From assembly GCA_947471745.1 (NCBI GenBank), contig CANJKZ010000010.1, forward strand, positions 1,831,501-1,895,500: a stretch of 64,000 nucleotides of DNA, given 5' to 3'. The position numbers and the translations under genes are program-made. Of the stretch, positions 1 through 9,337 are shown one piece after another. Source of the stretch: Closterium sp. Naga37s-1 (lineage: Eukaryota > Streptophyta > Zygnematophyceae > Desmidiales > Closteriaceae). Position 1 is the stretch's first letter. Every line of letters starts with the position of its first letter. Under the pieces are notes generated by a model. The model was not told where the DNA came from and made no database searches. It saw only the letters and a list, made by a program, of their open reading frames with translations.

Positions 1-20
1 CCACTTTGCCTATGGGGGTG

Positions 21-193
21 TGTCAAACTGTTATAATGTTTAGGTTGTGTAGGCTGTCGTGGGGTAGCCCATAAGGGGTTTTTAAGTTGTGTAGGCTGTA
101 GTGTGGTAGCCCATAAAGGGTACAACCCAATAAGGGTTAGTACTTGTACCACCTTTCTGTTCAATGCATTCATTCTCGCTTAGTCTTCTGACA
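21..193 (+). repeat. 3' LTR of a Ty1/copia element lying left of the window
   Basis: The window opens inside the 3' end of a plus-strand copia element. A purine tract (tatgggggtg, 11-20) abuts a block starting TGTCAAACTG and ending TTCTGACA. The same tract and TGTCA start recur at the LTR at 48825, and on the minus strand next to the LTR at 15945-16077. At 173 bp it is longer than its relatives (127-138 bp) because a segment of about 41 bp containing tgtgtaggctgt and gtagcccataa is tandemly repeated (about 43-124). The element body is outside the window. Confidence 0.75.
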
Positions 194-1943
194 CAAATTT
201 CTGGTCGACCAACTTTAGAGGAAAGTTCTGCATGTGCAAGAATTTTGCCCCAGACGGTTTTGGCAAAAACCTACATGCGGAACGACATCATATGCTTTAT
301 AACATATCACATGCGCAATGTGCATCCCGTGTACAACGTGCACGTAATTTCTGTTGCGCAACCTACACATGCTTTGGTAGGCGATGCACATGTGCGAGTG
401 CTTCAGATGCGGCTGCAGCGCCGGTAAGCCGCCTTTCTGCTACGATGGCAAGCCGCCTTGCTGCTGGGTGATAAACGCTGCTATTGCTTTCTGTAGTATA
501 TCGCCATTGCGTGTCAATGTATGCTTGTTGATTCCTCTTTCCAAGTGAAACTCTTGTCGATCTTCTCCACGAAACGCAACGTTTTGTAGAAGCATATGCA
601 ACACTACGATGACCTCGTACTTGACTCTCCGCAACGTAGCACTTTGTGCATGGTTGTTATTTGGGCACGTCTTTGATCTTTGAGAGATAAATTCTGTAAT
701 TAGCCATTTTCAAGACCGTAGATATGTTCTACTTCCCAAACCCCCCCAATCCCCCCTCCCCACCCTCCCCAAACATGATGATTTTTTGGCTAATACCGTA
801 GTTATCTGTTTTTGTCCTCAGGAAAAACCAGGCCACGTACTTCCTTAGAGCGCTTCAAGGCAGGGTCACGTAAAACTTGGATGCAGCTGGGCCAAGAATA
901 CACAGACCCTGACAGTAGCCGAGGTGGCCAAAACAATACCCTGTTTTGTAGGGTAAACTGGGTACAAAACCCTACAAAGGATATGCCTGGTTGGGGAAAA
1001 CGTTTGTTTTTTTGGCATTCCAAGCGTCACAATTCTACCAGCGAGAGTCGCCACCATGAATTGACGAGTGCTTGGCATGGTCGCTGAAATCTGGGTAGTT
1101 TTTGCAAACCAGCCCGAGTTTCGCGGCACTTCGCAATATCGGAGTACCATCATCCCATGTTTCGGCTCGGCCAACCTGTTTCGCAAGGAACCCCACGCCC
1201 ATCGCCTCCAATCCAGTGAAATTGCCGAAACGGTTTCCGTCACTCGCAACTGTCGCCTTCACAGTGCGCTCCGTCCAGTTCGATGGCTCACTTGTGGGGA
1301 GCGTCGACGGAAGCAGAATCGGTTCTTGCTGGCTTCCAGCAGAATGCAATTTTGACGGTAGATCCACGAAATTATCTTGCTGATCACAGGAGACTCTTCT
1401 TCTGGGCGCTCTCGTCGCAACGTAGTAAACTCGTCTGCTCCTCAGCTCCGCAACAACCAATTCTGAGGCTTCTCTGGAAGCATCGATGGTCCACAGCAGC
1501 CTCGCACATGTCGGCTGGAAAGACCCACTTTAGTGTAGTATGCACATGATACTTACTGGTTTTATTCATACCGTTAAAACCGGAGTCCCAAACAGCCCCT
1601 AAGTGCCTCAACCTTCCTAACTTTGAGAAGGGGTGACGCTGTAGGTACGACTCACTTCGCAAATCGGGGGGACAATTTTCGTCACGCGAAACTACTGTTC
1701 TAGCGAGGACGAAAGCAGTGACGATTTCGCCAACAAATTTGAAGCCCGTCCGAAACTGTCTGCGAACCAGTTCTGATGTTGCATTCCAGATCTGGTTATT
1801 TTCGCGAAATTTTCTTCCTTCACGACCCCAGACCACCAATTTCGACACCACCCTGGCTCGCGAGCCAGTCACCTTTCTCTCCCCTTTCAACATTCCTAAC
1901 TTAGAAACTCTTGGACCTCCGGTTTTAATCTCCAGTAGAAGCC
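194..1943. other. Region without a recognisable gene, upstream of the sulfotransferase gene
   Basis: I recognise no protein family here. Open frames exist on the minus strand (1035-1460 and 1384-1893), but they overlap in different frames, show no convincing splice sites and match no domain I know. A C-rich tract lies at about 738-770. The stretch must contain the promoter and 5' UTR of the gene starting at 1944; no TATA box is convincing. Confidence 0.4.
516..640 (+). repeat. Possible decayed LTR fragment related to copia G
   Basis: The text around 540-570 (gtgaaactcttgtcgat) closely resembles the distal part of the G LTRs at about 55778 and 62144 (gtgaaactcttgccgat). Neighbouring words such as tatgcttgttgattcct also resemble that LTR. 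The match is short and gapped, so this is a weak call. Confidence 0.25.
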
Positions 1944-4900
1944 ATGCCGCCTTTTACGACCCCGAGGGCCGACGCGCGTCGCCATCAGCAGCTACAGCAG
2001 CGGCAGCGGAGTCGCGCGCCGTGGCTCGCCGGCTGGAATCGCCAGTGCCTCGCTGCGATCAATCTAGACGTCGCCTGGGCGCGCTTCGTCAAGGCAGTCG
2101 GCCGGCGGTTAGAGTCCCCAAACCGGCCGGCTAAGTTCGGTTACTATGCCGGCTGTTACGGCTGCCTAGCCGGCGTGGCGCTAGTCTGCGCGCTTCTCGT
2201 CGTCCTCCCGCTCATTCTCCAGCGCCGCGCGTTTCTCTCCCCTTCCGCCTTGCGCGCCGCGTCATCCATCGACCGCGAGGCGCTGGCGCTGGCGGTGGAG
2301 CGGCGCGGGCCGTACATCGACTCCGCTGACATCAGCGCCGCATCCGCGTGGCCCTCCGCGCTCGACGACCTGCCGCCTCCCCGCGATGCTTCCGCGCGCG
2401 AGTCAGTCGCGCGCGGCGAGGGGGGTGCGGGTGGCGAGGTGGTGACAGGGGGGAAAGGGGAGGGTGAAACGCGGGAGGAGGAGGGGGGGTTTCTAGGGGG
2501 GAAACAGCAGGGGACAGGGGAGCGGAGAAGGGGAGGGGAAGCGGAGGGGGGCGCGGAGGCAGCGTGTGCGACAGGAGGCGCGGGGTGCCCGTACCCCGAC
2601 ATTGTCGTGCGCGCCAAGGTAGGGGCCTTCCAGGGTAGGGGCTTTCCAGGGTAGGGGCCTTCCAGGGTAGGGGCCTTCCAGGGTAGGGGATGTAGCCGTT
2701 TGAGGCAGGGCGGGGTTTCAGACAGGTGAGCTTCTTACTACCAGGGTGGGCGTGTGGGCGTGCAGTGGAGTGTGCAGTAGCGTGTGTGCTCGCACGCATG
2801 ACATCCCACGGCACTGCACGCTGCACTGCAGAGCCCTTTCCTTCCCATGCACTGCACCACTCATCGCCCGCGTGAAGCTGCTCCTCCTCTGCACGCCCCC
2901 GCTTACACCCCCCCTTCGCCTCCCCTCCCCACACACTCCCCCCCCCCTTCGTTCTCTCCCCTTTTTCCTCCACTTTCCCCCTTCCCCCTCCCCTGGGTCC
3001 ACTGCGTGCGCGCATGGAGGCGGTGTGTGCAGACGACGCCATCACACAGCTGCTTCGCTTCCCTCTCCTATCCACTTTTCCCAACGCCCCTCGCCTTTCA
3101 GCAGCCATCACGCAGCTGATCTCTAAACACCCCTCCCCTTCTCCGTTTCCCTCAACTCGCCTCCCTTGCCCTCCCCTTCCCTGCCCTCCTCGCGCCAGGG
3201 TCCACTGCATGCGCGCATGGAGGCGGTGTGTGCGGGGTACGCCATCACGCAGCTGCTCGCCATGAAGCTCTCCCCGCCCGTCGTTGACGCCGTCGGTGTC
3301 CCCCACCCCCACGGCCCCCATGCTGGTTCCGCTGGCGCTACTGGCGCTGCGGGTATGGATGCTGCCGCTGCTGCTGCTGGCAGCAGTGGGGGCAGCAGCA
3401 GCAGCGGGGTGGTGGAGGGGCCAGGGGTGGGAGAGGAGGGGGTGAGGCAGCTACGGCTGGCGGTGCTGTGGCAGCCGGACAGCGGTGTGTGGGACGCGCA
3501 CTTCCACCACCTCTTCCACCCGCTGCCGCTCTCGCCCTCCCTGCCTGACGACCACGACGCACCGCTCAACGGGTCACACAACGACTCACGCACTGCGGGT
3601 GCAGCGACGGTGACGGTGCTGCATGAGAAGCCGCTGTGGCTGCACTCGCCACACTACGCTGAAGGAGTGAGTCGCGCTTGCTGTCGTGGGGTGGGGTAGT
3701 TAGGTGATAGGCTTGCTTCAGCACCGACACTGCCTGCCTATCATTGCCTCTCTATGCTGATGGCGAAAGCTGGTTTATCTGAACGGGAGGGAAGCTTGAG
3801 CAGGTGCGTTGCGTTGCAGCACCTGAGCCTCATCCCTCTGCTGCCTGCCTGTCCTCTTTGCCGCTGCAATTCTGTCACTCTCCTTAGGACAAAGGTCAGG
3901 CCCTTGAGACATCCTTCTCCCTCTCACCCTCCGTCTCACTCCCCACCCGTCATCCCACCTGTGCCACGTCAGAGGCTCGACCTGGACATCGTGCCAGCTC
4001 CAGCACAGTCACCGCCACGTCAGCAGCCACCTCAGCAACCACAGCCGCAGCCGCAGCCGCAACCACAGCCAGGCCATCCGCAGCCGCAGCACAACCCGCA
4101 CGGGGCACAGCAGGCGCCGTGGCTGGTGGAGCAGCCGCCCATCCCCTTCCCCACCCAACCTCACACCACTCGCCGCCGCCTGCTGGGCACTGGCGCCAAC
4201 AGGGTGGGCACTGGCACCGGCACTGGCAGGGCGCGCTCCTCCCAGCAGCTCAGCAGCGGCCGCCTGGCCTCTGCCCGCCTGCTCTTCTCGCCTCCTGGGT
4301 CCTCCCCTTCCGGAGATGAGCCTGGCACGCAGATCAGTGGCGGGCAGAGCAGTGCTGGTCAGAGCACTGGATGGGGGCAGAGCACGTCACGAAGGCGACT
4401 GGCAGAAGCGGCAGGAGGCAACACAGGAAGCTCAGGAAGCACAGGTGGTAGCAGTGGTGGCGGTGGCAACACAGTGTCTGTGAGCCTGCATCTACTCTCG
4501 TCCCTGCGCAGTGCTGCTACAAGCATGGAGGTGGTGAGTGCATGGGGTGTAGCAACGGTGGTCCACTGCTGCAGTGCAGTGCAGTGCAGTGCAGGCATGT
4601 AGCCCTGAGAAAGGCCAATGGGTGCCACCCATCCGTGCTTCATATCGCTCTACCCTGTCGTCCCTGGTCGTCACTGACTCACCACCCTCTCTGCACCACC
4701 CTCGCATAGCTGCATGCTCTCCCTACCTCACTGCTCTCCCTACCTCACTGCTCTCTCCGCCTCACTGCTCTCCTCTCTCCCACTGCAGGCACCAGGCTCA
4801 GAGGAGGCGATGGAGCTGCAGGCGTCCATGGTGGAGTGCTATGGCATGCTGCACCCCTCGCCTGCCGTGCACGAGATAGTGGCACGGGAGAACCTCACTC

Positions 4901-7900
4901 ACGTGCGCCACAGCACCGCCGTCTACATGGAGGTATGCTGCCAGAGGCCGTGATGCACGCAGATTACCCACAGGGTGTCAACAGGCATGGCTCCTGAAGC
5001 GTGCATAGGGAGGTACCTAGCTGGTATGTCTTCTGTGAGCCGTCTCCCCACACTGTACCGTCTCTCACACTGTGAGTCATGCTCCGCCTGTGTGCCCCCG
5101 TTGTTGTGTCCCTTCCACTTTCTCCTCATCCTTTCCTGACCCCACCCCAGCCAGTGCTATCAGGGTGCACGGGGTGCGATGTCAAGCAGGTGGTGAACTG
5201 CACGGCGCGGCGCCTCATGTGGCTCTTCCTCGCGCACCCCGCCACCGCCACCACGCTCGCCGCCTTCTGGCCCTCGCAGGCCCTCGCCGTCGCCCACACC
5301 TTCCACCCCGCGCGCCAGCCGCACCTCCTCCGCACCACTCTGCACCGCTCTGAACAGTGCCGGCCGAACCCCCAGCGTGGGGAGATGGCACCACCGCCCA
5401 TCGTGCCGCACCCGTGGACGCCCAAGCAGATGGCGGAGAAGCGGCACCGCGCTGACATGGCCAAGAACGTGAGCCGCGCCGACGCTGCTGCTGCTGACGT
5501 GGCGATGAGTGTGGCGAGCAGGAAGGAGCGCAAGGAGTGGCTGGATAAGGCGGTGCAGGAGCAGCTGCAGGCGGAGAAGCGGAGCGCGCGAGGCACGGGC
5601 GAGGGCGGAGGGGAGGAGGGGAGCGGGGCAGGAGCAGGAGAGGAAGGAGCGGGGGGAGGGGAGGGAGGGAGTGCGAGCTTGATTGCAGGTATGGACGGGC
5701 CAGATGGAGGGGGAGAGGCAGGCGGGATGGACGCGAAGGGCGATGCACGGAGGGAGCGAGTGCTGGAGTTCTTGCAGAAGATGTACGGCCCGGGCATGGG
5801 GGCAAGGCAGATGGGGAAGACGGAGGGCGAGCAGCGGCGGCAGATCAGGGCAATGCTGAAGGAGCTCATGGGGCGGGACTGGAAGACGGTGCTGGAGGGG
5901 GAGGAGGAGGGCGAGAAGGAGGGCGATGGGGATGGGGAGGGGGCGGGGGAGGGGGAGGGCAAGCCAAATGTTTTCAGTATGGTGCGATTGCGGCGGTTGC
6001 TGCAGTCTGAGGCGGGGGAGGATGGTGAAGAGCTGGGGGAGGTGAATGAGTCACAGCAGGAGGAAGGGAGAAAGAAGGTGAAGCAGCGTGAGCAGCAGCA
6101 AGGCGAGACACGGGAGCAGCAGCAAGGCGAGACACGGGAGCAGCAGCAAGGCGAGACACGGGAGCAGCAGCAAGGCGAGACACGGGAGCAGCTGAGGCAA
6201 CACATGGAGCTGGCGGAGAGAGAAATGGCTGAGAGGGAATCGAGGGAGAGGGAGTTAGTGCAGAGGGAGTGGGAGGTGCTGGACGCGAAGCAGCGGTCCA
6301 TCCGGTGCTCCCAGCTGGAGGCGGCGGAGCTGTTCGCGCTCTCCCACGCGCCGCGCCTCATCCACCTCCAACACTCCCCCCAGGCCGACTTCCTGCACGC
6401 GCAGGCCATGGCCAGACGCGCCCAGGAGGCTTCACGGGCTGCGAGTGGGGCTGCGGGGAGGGGGGAGCGGGGCGGCGGGGGGTGGGTGGGGGCGATGGCG
6501 GAGGGCGTGGAGCGCGGCGAGGAGGTGGCGCTGGTGCGCGAGGAGGCTGTTTGCCAGGCACCGTCAAGCAAGCCCATCACGAAGCACCGCATCGGGCACC
6601 AGCTGATCGTGGATGGTGAGGGCTGGGTGGGAGGGGGGGTGGGTGGTTGGGATGAATGGTTGCAAGGGATGAATGGGAATGAGATGTGTATGGTTTGCAG
6701 TGGATTCTGCTTGTGCTGTGTGTATGTAGATATATGACTTAGTGCAAGTGCTCACTACAAGACTGTTTGTGAAACAGGCATGAGCAAGCTGGCATACATG
6801 GATGTCATCGCCCTCCTCACCTCACCTCACCTCACCTCATGTCAGGCGAGCGGACATCCTCTCCCTCCCCCCTTCCTGCACGTGTCAGCATCACCTTTCC
6901 TTCGTGCCTCTCCTCACACCCCTCCCCTCTGCGCCCCTGTCCCATGGACCCCCACCAGAGGGCATAGGGTTGGTGTACTGCTGGGTGCCCAAGGTGGCGT
7001 GTACGAGCTGGAAGGTGTGGATCCGCCAGCAGCACCACGACAGCCACAGCAACGACCTGCTGTCAACGCACCGCCCCTTCGCCTCCAACATCACGGAGCT
7101 CTGGTACGCGCTGTCGGAGCCGGCAGCCATCCGCGCCGTGACGCGCCCCGACCTGCTGCGCTTTGTGTTCGTGCGGCAGCCCTTCGAGCGCATCGTGTCC
7201 GCCTACCTCAACAAGCACGTGGCGGGCGGCGGGCCCGACGGATGGGGGCGCAAGTTCTGGAATCTGGTGAGTTGGGGTCGCCTGCTGTTTGGGTGGTTCT
7301 GTGGTTGGATGATGGGGAGACAAAGGCAGTGGAGAGTGTGTGAGGGGTGCTGGTACAGGCCAAATCCCAGTCTAGAGGCACTGGTCGCTCATAGGTGGGG
7401 CAGAGGGGTGCTGTTCATGTAATGACGCTCTTGTTGTTCACCGTGGGCGCGATTCAGGGTTAAGGTTCAGCGACTGATGGTTGTGGTGTGTGCCTTTCAA
7501 GCCCTGCCTCTAATGCATTTACACCCCTACTTGGCCCTCCTCTTCCTTTCTCTCTCTCCTTCCTTGCATCCCCATCCACTGCGTCTCCCCCCGTTGCAGA
7601 ACTTTTTCGGGCATCTGGCGTACTTCAGGCAGATGAACAACCGCACGGGCGGCAACTTCACGTTCCCGGAGTTCGTGCGCCTGGTGGAGTACGGCATGCG
7701 CTTCGACAGGCGCAAGAACATGGACAACCACCTCGCCCCGCAGGTGGGATGCACGCACAGCAAAACCACCTGGCGACTGGCGACTAGAACTCTTTCAAAG
7801 CGCAAGGGACGGTACCTCTCTTGACCGTGTAGCAGCTGTTGACCACCCCTGTACATGAAAACACGTTCTCTCCCAAGTCCTCATTAAAATGTTTCTATGC

Positions 7901-8933
7901 ATCCATGTTTTTTCCCTCCCACTGGCTTGTCCCTACCACTCTCTCCCATGTGACCAAGACTGCATGCTTTGTAACTTCTGTGGGCCGTGTGGAAATCCCC
8001 ATGTTATCTGGAAAGTCTTAGAGCGCCTCATGTGACCCCCCTCCCTTGATTGCATGCACACTTCACCTTCTCGCCACCTTTCCCCCTCTCTGCACCACAC
8101 ATCCATCACATCCACACATCCATCACTCCCTCTCTGCACCTTGCCCACACAAAGTACGTTCGTGCCGGCTTCCACAGTGCACAACAACGCTAGGCCCTTT
8201 CGTCTATGTTCTTGAAACCCTGAACCCGCGCTATGGTCCCTTGCTCCCGCACCCACCCCCTCCCGCCAGTCGCTGCTGTGCGGGCTGGACCGAATAAGGT
8301 ACGACCTGGTGGGGCGGTTTGAGCGCATGGAGGAAGACGTCAAGGCCGTCATGACGCGCCTGGGCCGCCAGCCGGGCGATGCGTTTGACTTTGGCAAGAA
8401 GATCCACCCCACCAAGTCCAGAGACCAGCTGCTGCAGCTCTATAGTGACGCTGTGAGTGCCCCCGCAGTCCCCCGAGTGCCCTCTCATGCCCACTGCTTT
8501 GCTGCTTCCAGGTTGCTTCCAGGTTGCTTCCCAATTGCTTTCGTGTTGCTTCCACCGAAGGTGCCACGTTAAAGCATTGCTGTGTGTGATCGTGCTCTCT
8601 GCTGTGCTCTGCCCGCACGCCGTCACTGCCATCACCCACCTTGGGATCCCCCATGCCTCCTCCACCTGTCACCATGTGTGCATCGCCCATGCAGGCCACA
8701 TACTTGAAGGTGAAGAGCACGTATCAAGCGGACATGGACGGGGCTTTAACGCCGTCCACCCCTCCTCCCCTTCCCCTTCCCCTCCCCCCACTACCATGCA
8801 GGCGACATACTTGAAGGTGAAGAGCACATACCAGGCGGACATGGAGGAGCCGTTCAACGCCATCCACTTCGACCCGCCGCCTGAGCTGCGCGACAAGTTT
8901 GAACCAAAGCCAAGTCAATACAGGGCCGTATGA
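1944..8933 (+). CDS. Type II membrane carbohydrate sulfotransferase (Sulfotransfer_2 family), nine exons
   Basis: Proposed CDS: 1944-2618, 3199-3666, 3973-4533, 4789-4932, 5151-6615, 6959-7266, 7600-7743, 8270-8452, 8802-8933. It is 4080 nt (1359 aa), and every junction is GT..AG and phase-compatible. Residues about 67-92 form one hydrophobic segment after a basic N-terminus, a type II signal anchor suggesting a Golgi enzyme with a lumenal C-terminus. The catalytic domain starts near residue 1105. VPKVACTSWK (about 1114-1123) is the 5'-phosphosulfate loop, and RFVFVRQPFERIVSAYLNK is the 3'-phosphate site with its conserved Arg and Ser. These are followed by TFPEFVRLVEYG, NHLAPQ, then CGLDRIRYDLVGRFERMEED, the expected order for PAPS-dependent HNK-1/chondroitin-type sulfotransferases. 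The acceptor sugar cannot be told. About 1000 residues of Pro/Gln-, Gly/Glu- and coiled-coil-rich sequence lie between anchor and domain, far longer than usual. The first ATG of the exon-1 frame was taken as start. Confidence 0.8.
2619..2690 (+). repeat. 16-bp tandem repeat that repeats the exon-1 splice donor
   Basis: Four copies of GTAGGGGCCTTCCAGG, one with a single change, plus a partial fifth begin exactly at the proposed exon-1 donor. Each copy begins with GTAGGG after AGG or AAG, so each is a possible 5' splice site. Confidence 0.85.
2996..3054 (+). repeat. Intronic echo of the head of sulfotransferase exon 2
   Basis: These 59 bases match the first 59 bases of exon 2 (3199-3257) at about 88% by eye, without gaps. 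The base pair before the copy is TG rather than AG, so it lacks the acceptor of the real exon. A second, shorter echo (gccatcacgcagctg, 3104-3118) lies between it and the real exon. Confidence 0.8.
6090..6185 (+). repeat. In-frame 24-bp coding repeat, four copies of EQQQGETR
   Basis: Four nearly identical 24-bp units in exon 5 encode the octapeptide EQQQGETR. They sit at the start of a long charged Glu/Gln/Arg stretch that is probably a coiled coil in the stem of the sulfotransferase. Unit length is a multiple of three, so copy-number change keeps the frame. Confidence 0.9.
8688..8738 (+). repeat. Intronic echo of the acceptor and head of sulfotransferase exon 9
   Basis: Fifty-one bases including the CAG acceptor repeat 107 bp downstream at 8795-8845 with only about four mismatches. 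The downstream copy was chosen as the real exon because it continues as ...EEPFNAIHFDPPPELRDKFEPK to a stop at 8931-8933. The upstream copy is also a complete acceptor. Splicing there would read into a proline-rich tail and stop at the TGA of ...CGACATACTTGA. Confidence 0.85.
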
Positions 8934-9337
8934 CATAAAGCACCTGTTCATTCGCTCGAGCAGTAGCCACCCCTCATTCAAATTGTAATGTACAAAAGAT
9001 GTATGGTAACTTTCCTTGCCATTAAGTATTTTTTCTTTGAGAAAATCCTTGTGGGGTGCATAGACGGCAAAAGCACGTTGAGCTCATCACTTGGAGTGAA
9101 TCAGTCTGGGGGTGATCCTGAAAGATGGGCTTGGTGGCTAGAAAAGTCGGAGATCTCAGACTACTCATGCTACATACAACTACCGTATAAGATCAGCCTA
9201 GGCTCGCCGTTATACACAGCAGCATCTCATATTTCCATGGAAGCCATTCGGCATCGTACCACATCAAAGACAATACTGCATTCTATCCAGGAAGCAAAGG
9301 TCACAATTATATCAGTCCAAGCAGCGCATGTGTGCTG
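8934..9337. other. Convergent intergenic spacer
   Basis: This 404-bp spacer separates the stop codon of the plus-strand sulfotransferase gene from the stop codon of the minus-strand gene. It should contain both 3' UTRs. An AT-rich block (about 8990-9045) is the only local composition change; no further gene is seen. Confidence 0.5.

Noticed and set aside
1035..1893. Two overlapping minus-strand frames of 141 and 169 codons
   Set aside because: No domain, no consistent splice signals, and opposite-strand frames of similar length exist in the same DNA.
5126..6592. 488-codon Ser/Pro-rich frame on the minus strand
   Set aside because: Shadow of sulfotransferase exon 5; no introns or domains of its own.
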